DNA of 64,000 nt, from NCBI RefSeq assembly GCF_036934945.1, contig NW_027002202.1:62001-126000 (forward strand). Reading direction: 5' to 3'. The notes below the pieces were generated by a model. The model searched no databases. It saw nothing but the letters and a program-made list of their open reading frames with translations, and had not been told where the DNA came from. The translations under genes and the position numbers were made by a program. Below are positions 44,165 through 54,870 of this stretch, piece by piece; position 1 is the stretch's first letter; every line of letters starts with the position of its first letter. This DNA is from Oncorhynchus masou masou (Eukaryota > Chordata > Actinopteri > Salmoniformes > Salmonidae).

Positions 44165-45726
44165 CAGTGGGGCAAAAAAGTATTTAGTCAGCCACCAATT
44201 GTGCAAGTTCTCCCACTTAAAAAGATGAGAGAGGCCTGTAATTTTCATCATAGGTACACTTCAACTATGACAGACAAAATGAGAAAAAAAATCCAGAAAA
44301 TCACATTGTAGGATTTTTTAGGAATTTATTTGCAAATTATGGTGGAAAATAAGTATTTGGTCACCTACAAACAAGCAAGATTTCTGGCTTTCACAGACCT
44401 GTAACTTCTTCTTTAAGAGGCTCCTCTGTCCTCCACTCGTTACCTGTATTAATGGCACCTGTTTGAACTTGTTATCAGTATAACAGACACCTGTCCACAG
44501 CCTCAAACAGTCACACTCTAAACTCCACTATGGCCAAGACCAAAGACACCAGAAACAAAATTGTAGACCTGCACCAGGCTGGGAAGACTGAATCTGCAAT
44601 AGGTAAGCAGCTTGGTTTGAATAAATCAACTGTGGGAGCAATTATTAGGAAATGGAAGACATACAAGACCACTGATAATCTCCCTCGATCTGGGGCTACA
44701 CGGAAGATCTCACCCCGTGGGGTCAAAATGATCACAAGAAGAATGAGCAAAAATCCCAGAACCACACGGGGGGAGCTAGTGAATGACCTGCAGAGAGCTG
44801 GGACCAAAGTAACAAAGCCTACCATCAGTAACACACTACGCTGCCAGGGACTCAAATCCTGCAGTGCCAGACGTGTCCCCCTGCTTAAGCCAGTACATGT
44901 CCAGGCCCATCTGAAGTTTGCTGGAGAGCATTTGGATGATCCAGAAGAAGATTGGGAGAATGTCATATGGTCAGCTGAAACCAAAATATAACTTTTTGGT
45001 AAAAACTCAACTCGTCGTGTTTGGAGGACAAAGAATATTGAGTCGCATCCAAAGAACACCATACATACTGTGAAGCATGGGGGTGGAAACAACATACTTT
45101 GGGGCTGTTTTTCTGCAAAGGGACCAGGACGACTGATCCGTGTAAAGGGAAGAATGAATAGGGCCATGTATCATGAGATTGAGTGAAAACCTCCTTCCAT
45201 CAGCAAGGGCATTGAAGATGAAACGTGGCTGGGTCTTTCAGCATGACAATGATCCCAAACACACCACCCGGGCAACGAAGGAGTGGCTTCGTAAGAAGCA
45301 TTTCAAGGTCCTGGAGTGGCCTAGCCAGTCTCCAGATCTCAACCCCATAGAAAATCTTTGGAGGGAGTTGAAAGTCCGTGTTTGCCCAGGAACAGCCGCA
45401 AAACATCACTGCTCTAGAGGAGATCTGCATGGAGAAATACCAGCAACAGTGTGTGAAAACCTTATGAAAACATTTGACCTCATTGCCAACAAAGGGTATT
45501 TAACAAAGTATTGAGATAAACTTTTGTTATTGACCAAATACTTATTTTCCACCATAATTTGCAAATAAATTCATTAAAAATCCTACAATGTGATTTTCTG
45601 GATTTTTTTCTAATTTTGTCTGTCATAGTTGAAGTGTACATATGATGAAAATTACAGGCCTCTCTCATCTTTTTAAGTGGGAGAACTTGCACAATTGGTG
45701 GCTGACTAAATACTTTTGCCTCACTT
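44165..45726 (+). mobile_element. Tc1-like transposon A, about 1.56 kb
   Basis: Flanked by TA at 44163-44164 and 45727-45728. The ends are 'cagtggggcaaaaaagtatt' and, inverted, 'aagtgaggcaaaagtattta', with inverted similarity extending about 180 bp ('agatgagagaggcctgtaat'). Confidence 0.9.
44530..45514 (+). pseudogene. Tc1-like transposase, disrupted (element A)
   Basis: The N-terminal 153 codons carry the two helix-turn-helix (paired-like) subdomains ('KQLGLNKSTVGAIIRKWK', 'TTRGELVNDLQRAGTKV') and the GSxRK-like linker. The first catalytic Asp is lost: 'WSAETKI' where the family has WSDETKI, followed at once by a TAA (44989). The frame continues to about 45180 with 'TVKHGGGNNILWGCFS', then shifts by one. 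The last frame has the second Asp ('FQHDNDPKHTT') and the catalytic Glu ('SPDLNPIENLW') and ends ANKGYLTKY. It is inactive three times over. Confidence 0.88.
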
Positions 45727-45736
45727 TATGTGCATA

Positions 45737-47125
45737 CAGTGCATTCCGAAAATATTCAGACCCTTTGACTTTTTCCACATTTTGTTACATTATAGCCTTT
45801 TTCTAAAATAGATTAAATAAAAACATTTCCTCATCAATCTACACACAATAACCCATAATGACAAACGAAAACAGGTTTTTAGAAATACCTTATATACATA
45901 ATCATTCAGACCCTTTGCTATGAGACTTGAAATTGAGCTCAGGTGCATCCTGTTTCCAATGATCATTCTTGAGATGTTTCTACAACTTGATTGGAGTACA
46001 CCTGTGGTAAATTCAATTGATTGGACATTATTTAGAAAGGCACACTGTCTGTATAAGGTCCCACAGTTGACTGTGCATGTCAGAGCAAAACACAAGCCGT
46101 GAGGCCAAAGGAATTATTCGTAGAGCTCCGAGACAGGATTGTGTCGAGATCTGGGGAAGGGTATGAAAACATTTATGCAGCATTGATGGTCCCCAAGAAC
46201 ACTGTGGCCTCCATCATTCTTAAATGGAAGAAGTTTGGAACCACCAAAACTCTTCCTAGAACTGGTCGCCCGGCCAAACTGAGCAATCGGGGAAGAAGGG
46301 CCTTGGTCAGGGAGGTGACCAAGAACCCGATGGTCTCTCTGACAGAGCTCCAGAGTTCCTCTGTGGTGATGGGAGAACGTTCCAGAAGGACAACCATCTC
46401 TGCAGCATTCCACCAATGAGGCCTTAATGGTAGAGTGGCCAAACGGAAGCCACTCCTCAGTAAAAGGCAAATGTCAGCCCGCTTGAAGTCTGCCAAAAGG
46501 CACCTAAAGGACTCTAAGACGATGAGAAACAAGATTCTCTGGTCTGATGAAACCAAGATTGAACTCTTTGGCCTGAATGTCAAGCGTCACGCCTGGAGAC
46601 AACCTGGCACCATCCCTACGGTAAAGCATGGTGGTGGCAGCATCATGGTGTGGGGACTGGGAAAATAGTCAGGATCGAGGGAAAGATGAATGGAGCAAAG
46701 TACAGAGAGATCCTTGGATGAAAACCTGCTCCAGAGCGCTCAGGACCTCAGACTGGGGCAAAGGTTCCCCTTCCAACAGGACAATGACCCACACAGCCAA
46801 GAGGATCTGCAGAGAAGAATGGGAGAAGCTTGCCAGATACAGATGTGCCAAGCTTGTAGTGTCATACCCAAAAAGCATTGAGGCTGTAATCGCTGTTAAA
46901 GGTGCTTCAACAAAGTACTGAGTAAAAGGTCTGAATACTTAAGATAACGGTGATATTTACGTTTTTTTATACATATATAATGTTGCAAAGAAAATATTTT
47001 ACCTGTTTTTGCTTTGTCATTATGGAGTATTGTGTGTAGATTGATGAGGGGGAAACAATTGAATCAATTTTAGAATAAGGCTGTAACGTAACAAAATGTG
47101 GAAAAGTGAATACTTTCCTGCACTG
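45737..47125 (+). mobile_element. Tc1-like transposon B, about 1.39 kb
   Basis: Flanked by TA at 45735-45736 and 47126-47127. The ends are 'cagtgcattccgaaaatatt' and, inverted, 'cagtgcaggaaagtattcac'. Slightly short because of an internal deletion. It is a different subfamily from A and C. Confidence 0.9.
46099..46921 (+). pseudogene. Tc1-like transposase, disrupted (element B)
   Basis: The expected start codon is GTG (46099), apparently a mutated ATG. The DNA-binding domain is readable ('NIYAALMVPKNTVASIILKW'), then a stop at 46417. The same frame resumes with 'RVAKRKPLLSKRQMSARLKS' and an intact first catalytic segment 'ILWSDETKIELFG'. A frameshift follows near 46660. After 'QQDNDP' the sequence jumps to 'KRICREEWEKLARYRC', deleting the block with the catalytic Glu. 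Ends VKGASTKY. Confidence 0.85.
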
Positions 47126-47191
47126 TATGTGCATATGGATTATATGTAACATATTACATGTCATGCATTCCTCCCCAACCTTGATTATGCT

Positions 47192-47707
47192 GGACAGGTT
47201 CACTCAGAACACACAGGCAGCAAGGGACAGTCAGTTTCTCTCAACCTATGACCTCCTTTGTGTCCCAAGGTTCAGGCAACTCCCTTAGCCATGTAAAATG
47301 CCCCAGCATAAGTCTATCTCTACACACCAAGGGCTGCCCTGAAAACCCTTCTATCTACATTTTTGTCAATTTTGATTATTTTACATAAATTGAAAGTAGT
47401 CATTGCCGTGCATATGTTGAAAATGTTTTATGGCTCAAGGATCAATTAAAAACATCCGGAACACCGTGTCAACTTCCAAGACACAATGGTATTAGATCTG
47501 AAAACAACTGCAAAAAATTGACTTTTTGGAGATACTAGGTTTTTTCTTTGCACACCTGCCTCCCCCACACCCAACGTCCCAGACAGACAAAGAGAATTCC
47601 GGACACAAAGCTGATTTATTCGCATCAACCTGGTCCCATGGAGGTATCAGAGCTGCTGTTCACAGTGTAATGTATACATGAATCAAAGTTTCCATTGACA
47701 AGTTTGC
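47192..47707. other. Non-coding flank
   Basis: No exon or known repeat is identified. Confidence 0.3.
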
Positions 47708-48485
47708 TTAGGACCAAAGAGGAGCGAAATGACGAACCAAAGAGGAGTGAAATGACAGACCAAAGAGGAGAGAAAGGACAGACCAAAGAGGAGAGAAAGG
47801 ACAGACCAAAGAGGAGAGAAAGGACAGACCGAAGAGAAGAGAAAGGACAGACCAAAGAGGAGAGAAGGACAGACCAAAGAGGAGAGAAAGGACAGACCAA
47901 AGAGGAGAGAAAGGACAGACCAAAGAGGAGAGAAAGGACAGACCAAAGAGGAGAGAAAGACAGACCAAAGAAGAGAGAAAGGATAGACCAAAGAGGAGAG
48001 AAAGGACAGACCAAAGAGGAGAGAAAGACAGACCAAAGAGGAGAGAAAGACAGACCAAAGAGGAGAGAAACGACAGACCAAAGAGGAGAGAAAGGATAGA
48101 CCAAAGAGGAGAGAAAGGACAGACCAAAGAGGAGAGAAAGGACAGACCAAAGAGGAGAGAAAGACAGACCAAAGAGGAGAGAAAGGATAGACCAAAGAGG
48201 AGAGAAAGGATAGACCAAAGAGGAGAGAAAGACAGACCAAAGAGGAGAGAAAGGACAGACCAAAGAGGAGAGAAAGACAGACCAAAGACGAGAGAAAGGA
48301 TAGACCAAAGAGGAGAGAAAGGATAGACCAAAGAGGAGAGAAAGGACAGACCAAAGAGGAGAGAAAGACAGACCAAAGAGAAGAGAAAGACAGACCAAAG
48401 AGGAGAGAAAGGATAGACCAAAGAGGAGAGAAAGGATAGACCAAAGAGGAGAGAAAGGACAGACCAAAGAGGAGAGAAAGAGAGG
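47708..48485. repeat. 22/23-bp purine-rich minisatellite, about 34 copies
   Basis: Units of 'gacagaccaaagaggagaga' plus aag or aa(g). Mixed 22- and 23-bp units cycle the reading frame, so the minus-strand 'FLSSLVCPFSPLWSVLSLLFG' pattern in all three frames is a sequence artefact, not a membrane protein. Confidence 0.96.
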
Positions 48486-49770
48486 CCAGAGGAAATATGG
48501 CACCACATTTAGTTTCAATTTCTCTCTTGAATAAGCCTGCAGGCAGGTCTGATTATATATGATATCATCCTTTATTGGCTGCCACTGACCCTTGGTCCTT
48601 GGCTGCAGGCACAGTTGTTTGACTGTCATGTATTGTGAACTTGATCGCATTTCTAAAGAAATAGATCTGAAAAAATTACTTTTTCCAGCCAGACAGAAGG
48701 ATTCTGTTAACATTTTCTTTTAAAAACGTTCAACTTTGTTTGCACATCTGATGTCCAAGTATGCACCTTGAAAGTGTGTCCATAGTTATGAGAAATGAAG
48801 TGTATCCATAAATCATAAGTCTTTAGTCCCAACTTAATTACCTCATAGTTTTGCTACCTTTTTACTTCCTCGGACTATTACCTGCTCTTTGTCATTCGGA
48901 GTAGCCTTCTGTAGAAATTATCCAAGGTAGAGTCCGGTCAGTCACATTATGCACAAACCATAAAACCTCACTTCCCCAATATTTTGCATGTAAACTAACT
49001 GTAGCGGCTCAAACACAGCAACAACAGAAAAAAACTCAGTCTTTGTCGATTCAGAAGAACAACAATAGCTGACAGGAGAGCTTGCAAGCATTTCACTGTA
49101 CTGTTTACATTTCACTGAATCCTGTGCATATGACAAATCATTTTTTATTTGACAATAGACAATGCTGCAAGGACAAGCCCTTTTCTCTCTAATGACATAT
49201 ATTCCAAATCTATCTTCGCTCCAGACTGGTTTATACATCAAACTTAATGAAACTTTTCAGAAGTACAATGAGAGTCTGATTTTTTTATTCTCAGTCGTGT
49301 GATTGAGCCACTATTTAGCTCACGCTTCAGCAGACAGAAGTTACAACTGTGAAATCTGTCACTTCTTTTTATTGAGCAAAATACAGTATCACTTCTGCTA
49401 TTTTCAAGTTGGTTACGTTGATCAGTAGGTCTATTGTTATTGAGTCATAAACTACAAATGGCAACACAGCCTAGCAACCCACATCAACACAACCTTTGGG
49501 TAATGATTAACATGATCACACCAGGGAGTGTAACGAATGACGTGAACCAGTAGGACTGTTGCGGATAGACAATGACAAGAACTGACACGATTCCCTTTTC
49601 TGAACATTTGTTTGAGTTGCACAGCCCTTGTCCAACACTCTCTGGTTCAAACATACAGTGAGCTGAGAGGGAACAAAGGTTCATGTGTGTCATTAATCAT
49701 TCACACATCTCTATTGTTAGCATGTTGCCGTAGATTTTGGTTGTCAATCATTTCTATACGCTATGCAAGT
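48486..49770 (+). other. Non-coding sequence with a LINE tail
   Basis: The stretch 49075-49153 ('gcaagcatttcactgtactg', 'gtgcatatgacaaatcattt') is the 3' tail of a fish LINE. Elsewhere no gene is recognised. Confidence 0.4.
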
Positions 49771-50405
49771 TTGTTGTAGGCAAATTGTTTTACATTTTTG
49801 CATACAAAGGCCATACCCAAATCTAACTGCCTGTAGCTCAGGACCTGAAGCAAGGATATGCATATTTGAAAGGAAACACTTTGAAGTTTGTAGAAATGTG
49901 AAATTAATTTAGGAGAATATAACACATTAGATCTGGTAAAAGATAATACAAAGAAAAAACATGAGTTTTCAATTATTATTTTTTGTCCCATCAACTTTGA
50001 AATGCAATAGAAAGGCCATCATATCACTTAGGAGTCCAGGCACCCTTTAGATTTTGGCCACTAGACGGCAGCAGTGTATGTGCAAAGTTTTAGACTGATC
50101 CAATGAACCATTGCATTACTGTTCAAAATGTTGTGTCAAGTCTGCCCAAATGTGCCTTACTGGTTTATTGATACATTTTAAGTACATAACTGTGCACTCA
50201 AACAATAGCATGGTATTATTTCACTGTAATAGCTACTGTAAATTGGACACTGCAGTTAGATTAACAATAATTTAAGCTTTCAGCCCATATAAGATATGTC
50301 TATGTCCTGGGAAATGTTCTTGTTACTTACAATGTCATGCTAATCACATTAGCGCACGTTAACTCAACCATCCTGAGGGTGGGTCACCGATCCCATAGAG
50401 GTTTT
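49771..50405. repeat. Interspersed salmonid repeat, about 640 bp
   Basis: The stretch containing 'attttggccactagacggca', 'gcagtgtatgtgcaaagttt' and 'cgatcccatagaggtttt' is one I recognise as recurrent in salmonid genomes. Its class is unknown; no open frame. Confidence 0.5.
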
Positions 50406-50867
50406 AATGAAAGGCATCTAACAGAAGTAAATTAATCCACAAACACGAATATCAGTTTTTATATATCTTAAATGAATGTGTTTTCATGAATTTGAGGATA
50501 TAATCGTCAAGCCCATTCAAAAGCAGACAGAATGAAGTGTCTATGGATGCTTCCGAAATGGCACCCTATTCCCTATATAGTGCACTACTGGACATTTTGA
50601 ATGCACCCTATGTCTGCACCTGAAAGATGGTACACTTCAATGGAGAAGGTCCCCTGTCCTGTACACAAACTTTCTCTGATTACCTCTCCCTATTCTATGG
50701 GCTTCTAAGAAAAGGTCAACATCATAATGAAAGATCAGTTCTTGAGTTGAGTCCCCTTCCAACTCCAGTCTTTTAAAAATACCTAAACCAGCAGTTCTCA
50801 ATTCTCTCCTCAGAGAACCCCAGCTGTTCCAGAGCTACCACACCTGATTCAACAACACCTATGGAAT
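50406..50867. other. Non-coding sequence with short repeat fragments
   Basis: 'gcaccctattccctatatag' (about 50562) is a common teleost repeat fragment; 'caattctctcctcagagaac' (about 50800) may be another. Confidence 0.35.
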
Positions 50868-51260
50868 TTTAACAGTAGATGTCTAACCAGAATAAATATC
50901 TCTCTCTGGTTCTTCAAAGGGTTCTTTGTAGAACCTTTGAGATTGAGAAAGGTTCTTAATTTAATATAACCATTATCCATAAAGGCTCTATAAATAACCA
51001 TTAAAAAGGGTTCTTTATAGCACCCAAAAAGTGTTGTAATGATAGCGGAATCCCTTTTGGTGCTATGTAGAACTTTAAAAAAAGTTATTTTTAGAACCTT
51101 AGGAAAGGTTTCTTTATAGCACCATAATAGTTCCATTTATAACCTTGTGAACATGGTTCTTTATAGAACCTTCAAAAAAGGGTTCTATATAGTACCAAAA
51201 TAGGATACACTATCGTTATGAGCCAAATAACTGTTATTTGACACTATATACTGTAGAACC
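50868..51260. mobile_element. MITE-like repeat of GGTTCT/AGAACC palindromes
   Basis: Dense 'gggttctttatagaacc'-type inverted motifs, the same style as the fold-back MITE at 37474-37662 but a different subfamily. The boundaries are uncertain. Confidence 0.55.
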
Positions 51261-51951
51261 GTTTGTTTTTAGTGTGCAGTCCACATAGCACTTCAGCAGG
51301 TCATCAACCATCTGGCAGTTAGTGAGCCAACTAGCAGTACAACAAGAGAACATGTCGAACAACCAAGAAAGAAGTGGTCAACATGAATATAAGATCACAA
51401 ATCCTTTGCAATTGGCAGAATCTATATTGTTGCTATTTTGCCTTTGGCCCAAAGGAATGGTTATACATACCATGTTGCCAGATTAGACATTCATATTGTA
51501 TTTGCATCAGAATCCAAAAATCTGTATTTTTTATTTCTATGAAATCGACACGATCAATCATTAACTCAGCTTCCTACTGCACACTTTAATAGCTACAAGT
51601 GATAAACTGTGTGTCCTTGCCTGTAGAATCCTCATCTGCAATAAGAGTTGATTTACAGTGTTATAGGAATAACTACATATCTTCCACATGTCTGAAGCAA
51701 AAGACATCAGCAAATGTTCTGCCAACGTTCTGCAATTGTTCTTCTTCCAAGCTCTCAGTCATTGATTTGAAAATAAACTCTTCATTCTCTAGAAATGAAA
51801 TGGATCTTTTCAACCATATGTGGAGAATCAAGATTACCAACGTGCTGGAGTTTCTTATTCAGTAAACAGTATTTTCTCCATGCAATATGATAGTGTGTCA
51901 GTCATTGACCGGTTCTGGAAAAGTGGGAGTGAAGGTTCCTGAGAATGTGGC
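51261..51951. other. 3' flank or UTR of the first MYADM-like gene
   Basis: No other coding exon is recognised. The proximal part is the likely 3' UTR of the minus-strand gene ending at 51952. Confidence 0.4.
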
Positions 51952-52597
51952 CTATTCCTCATCCAATGTGAAGAAGACCACCTTTATCGAGTAGATCGTA
52001 TCCAAAATATAGATCACCAGGTTGATCACGGTCATGAACGTCACCACAACCAGATTGTCCCAGGGACAGGGGGAACACGGAACGGGCCGGGGTTGTTCTC
52101 GAAACTATACAGCGGCCAGATGACCGTGGCAGTCATGTACATCATGGTGGCCAGAATGTTATAGACCGTGAGCAGTTTGTCAAACGAGAAGGGGAAGAGC
52201 GACAGCAGCTGACCGACGGTGAGGAAGATGATGACGAGTGCGAAGATGAAGCAGAGGGAATAAACCGCCACGCACCACTGCAGTCCCGGATGAAACAAAA
52301 ACCTTGCCGGATCCAGCGACGTAAAGATAATACAGGCCAGCAGAGTCTCCAGGATCTTGAGGAGGCCCGGGACAGTGGACAGGAAGCCACTGATCTCACC
52401 ACCCCGGGCCGGAGGCGGGCCAACACCACCTCGCCGACATACACTCCGAGACAGAGTAGGGAGCTGACGGTGGCGGCAATCTGGCGGTAGCAGGTGGGGC
52501 AGGTGAAGAAGGTAGGGTAGATGATGGAGGAGGTGAAACACATTAGTGCGGCCAGCACGGCGAAGGACGTGGTGAAGTCATCCCAGGAGATGGGCAC
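51952..52597 (-). pseudogene. MYADM-like gene A, exon 2, two frameshifts
   Basis: Minus-strand exon starting after an AAG acceptor (52600-52598) and continuing exon 1 as ...FSAK|VPISWDDFTTSFAVLAALM. It encodes the rest of the first MARVEL domain and the second ('YPTFFTCPTCYRQIAATV', 'GEISGFLSTVPGLLKILE', 'WCVAVYSLCFIFALVIIF', 'YNILATMMYMTATVIWPL'). Two single-base-type frameshifts break it: at about 52398-52406 between LRPG and EISGFL, and at about 52077-52082 before CSPCPWDNLVVVTFM. Correct-frame text then runs to 'YSIKVVFFTLDEE' and TAG at 51952. Paralog B has no such breaks. Either this is a young pseudogene or the assembly has indel errors; the near-perfect conservation of all segments favours recent loss or error. 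Confidence 0.8.
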
Positions 52598-52825
52598 CTT
52601 GAGATGATGAGGAGGGGAGATGTGAGGAAAGGTTATGTCTAGGGCCAAGAGTTTTCCTGAAAAATATGTTTTCCTGAAAAACATGCAACTGCTACTACTG
52701 CTTTACAATAGAAATAGACATTTGAAATATATAAGACAGATACACATAAGCTACGATACACGTGAGCCACAAATTCCCCTCCCACCAATCTATTCCATCA
52801 AATCCAGACAGTAAACATCCCCCAC

Positions 52826-53035
52826 CTTGGCGCTGAAGCGGGTGAACTCCATGATGAGGATGAAGAGGGAGAAGAAGCAGCAGAAGCACCAGGTGAACAT
52901 GCACCAGTCCCAGTGTGTGGAGAACACATGGCCTGCCGAGGCCACCAGACTGAAGGAGATACAGGTGAGGACCACCTCCAACATACGGATGATGCCCACC
53001 GGCAGGGTGAGAGACCTCAGGTCCACGTTCACCAT
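52826..53035 (-). CDS. MYADM-like gene A, exon 1
   Basis: 70 codons from ATG 53035 to the donor AAG|GTGGGG (52826/52825); the intron is 228 bp. It begins MVNVDLRSLTLPVGIIRM and contains two hydrophobic segments ('VVLTCISFSLVASAG', 'WCMFTWCFCCFFSLFILIM'), the start of a MARVEL domain as in myeloid-associated differentiation marker proteins (multi-span membrane proteins of lipid-raft-associated compartments). It is about 80% similar by eye to exon 1 of gene B. The intact exon belongs to a gene broken in exon 2. Confidence 0.8.
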
Positions 53036-53864
53036 GTTGAGATACTGTTGAAGGATCTATCTAGGGACTGGGTGACTGTTCACTCACCAAGGGTTCCTTG
53101 ACTTTTTGTTTTCCTCTCTCTTTCTTCTGGCTAATGTTCTTCTTTCTGTCTCTCTCCTTTGCTCTCTTTTACCAAATGCACATATTTCACATTTGAATGA
53201 ATCACTGATTCAATGAACTGTGTTCATTTCCTGTTGCCTCTTAAAGACTTACATTCTCCTCTTCATGGAAGCTCACCCAGTAATTTTCTGCTGTCACTTT
53301 CTTTTCTCCGCTGTGTCACATTGACATCTCCACTCCTCCTCCCTCTCCTACTGTCTTTGTCTCTCTGTGCATCCCCCTGCCGACTAAGGACCTTCCAGTA
53401 AAGCACTACAATTCCAAGGGAGGTAAGACCTTCTCTCATTCCTGCCTTATCCAAGTCTCCTTCCCCATGTTGTGGAGACCAGAGCATGCCTGTGTCGAGC
53501 CAAACTCCTGTGTTTATGATGGTGTGTAAGCCCATAGAAATAGAGTGAATAGAACGGGCCTCCTCCTTCATGTCAATGATTGCAGCCATTGCGAGTGTAC
53601 CCATAGGCTAGGTTGAAGATAACAGAGGTTAGGATAGCTTAATAATTAAATGCAAAAGCATTCTAAAATAAACAAATTCATTGCACCAGCGCCTGAATGA
53701 AAATGACTGGGGAGAGAATGGTAGCAGTACAGAAAGTTCACCATCAAAGGGGAAAATAAATAAAACGGAGGTGAATTTCAGACTATTACTCAGCAAACAA
53801 ATAGATTAACTGTTTTACTGTCATTTTATTCATTTAACCATTTTTAAAGTTGTCTACAGCCGCT
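53036..53864. other. Upstream flank of MYADM-like gene A
   Basis: Pyrimidine-rich segments just upstream (53100-53170 and 53280-53380). No TATA box or exon is identified. Confidence 0.35.
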
Positions 53865-53869
53865 GGTCA

Positions 53870-54049
53870 TGTTTTCAATGCTAATCCTATAACCGATAGG
53901 TTGGTAGATCAAATTCCCGAGGTGACAAGGTAAAAATCTGTTGTTCTGCCCCTGAACAAGGCAGTTAACCCACTGTTCCTAGGCCGTCATTGTGAATTTG
54001 TTCTTAACTGACTTGCCTAGTTAAATAAAGGTTAAATTAAAAAACATTT
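53870..54049 (+). mobile_element. tRNA-derived SINE
   Basis: Degenerate tRNA-like head, then 'ttgttctgcccctgaacaag', 'actgttcctaggccgtcatt' and 'cttaactgacttgcctagtt' with an 'aaataaaggttaaatt' tail. It is the same family as 24264-24412 and its 3' part is better preserved. Confidence 0.85.
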
Positions 54050-54339
54050 CAATAAACATTCTTGGAAATAATTACCTTGGAAATAATTGCATCACAATAC
54101 CAGGCAGCCTTTGCGAGTGCACCCATGAGTTTAGAGGTTCCAAGCCCGTTCTGCTCATTCTATTTCTATCGTGTATCCTGCCTTCTTTTGGCTTAATTGC
54201 ACGTTTTACGACCCAGACTCAAGGCACTCATTGGAAGCCGGTCCAGTCTTATCTGGCTCGCCCACGCCACACATGATGGACTCTGGTCTCTGTCAAAGGT
54301 AAACTTCAACACTGACCCAATCCCTGGGAGTGGGACCAT
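54050..54339. other. Non-coding spacer
   Basis: Nothing recognised; repeats the phrase 'cattgcgagtgtacccat' of 53584 as 'tttgcgagtgcacccat' at 54111. Confidence 0.3.
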
Positions 54340-54532
54340 ATCAGACCTGGGTTCAAGTAAGATTTGAAATCTTTAAAATACTTTGAGCATTTGATTGAGT
54401 CTACTTGGAAAGACAGTGGAGTTTGCACCTTTGAGACTATTCTATTGGATCCATTGTGTCAGGTAAGCTCAATCAAGCACAACTACAGCATTTGAAAGAT
54501 GTCTGATACTATTTGCACCCAGCTCTGGTCCA
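54340..54532. mobile_element. MITE-like repeat with CAGACCTGGG ends
   Basis: 'cagacctgggttcaagtaag' at the left and the inverse of 'ttgcacccagctctgg' at the right; 'gagactattctattg' is shared with 35270-35285. Confidence 0.55.
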
Positions 54533-54795
54533 AGTGCACATCCCCCAACCAGGGAACCCTTGGCTTTTGAAGTGATCTCACATTTGTTCAGTTTAATGTT
54601 CCTAACTTGACTTAAGCTCTTTTTTGACACTTGATGGCTATTGACTAATATCCTCATCCATGTTCTTGAGAAAGGGAGAGAAAGAGATGGAGGGAGGGGG
54701 GGGGGAGTGGTAGGCAAAGGATTTGTAGAGGAACTATTCTGTTTCCACTGAAAATGGAAATCGAATAATGTTCTGGTTGATAAAGATAATATGAT

Positions 54796-54870
54796 ATCAA
54801 ATCAAACTTTATTTGTCACATGAGCCGAATACAACAAGTGTAGACCTGAAATGCTTACTTACTTATATGC
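54796..54870 (-). repeat. LINE 3' tail fragment
   Basis: 'caaactttatttgtcacatg' and 'tgaaatgcttacttactta' match the tail of the Rex1-like LINE at 42575-43835 in the same orientation. Confidence 0.6.

Larger units (their letters stand above)
41690..47191. mobile_element. hAT-type element carrying four nested insertions
   Basis: The ends CAGGGTTGGGTAG (41698) and, inverted, CAAGGTTGGGGAG (ending 47183) match at 11 of 13 bases. Perfect 8-bp duplications ATTATGCT flank them at 41690-41697 and 47184-47191. CAG-starting ends and 8-bp duplications are hAT hallmarks. Its own sequence (41698-42574, about 43840-44164 and 47128-47183) is AT-rich with many 'gtaatctgattac' motifs and no transposase. The rest is later insertions: a LINE, a solo LTR within that LINE, and two Tc1 elements. 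Confidence 0.85.

Noticed and set aside
44530..44991. Intact Tc1 transposase
   Set aside because: The frame stops after 153 codons, lacks the first catalytic Asp and needs a frameshift to reach the rest of the domain.
47625..48713. Minus-strand 362-codon frame resembling a multi-span membrane protein
   Set aside because: The hydrophobic pattern is the translation of a 22/23-bp purine-rich repeat and appears in all three minus frames.
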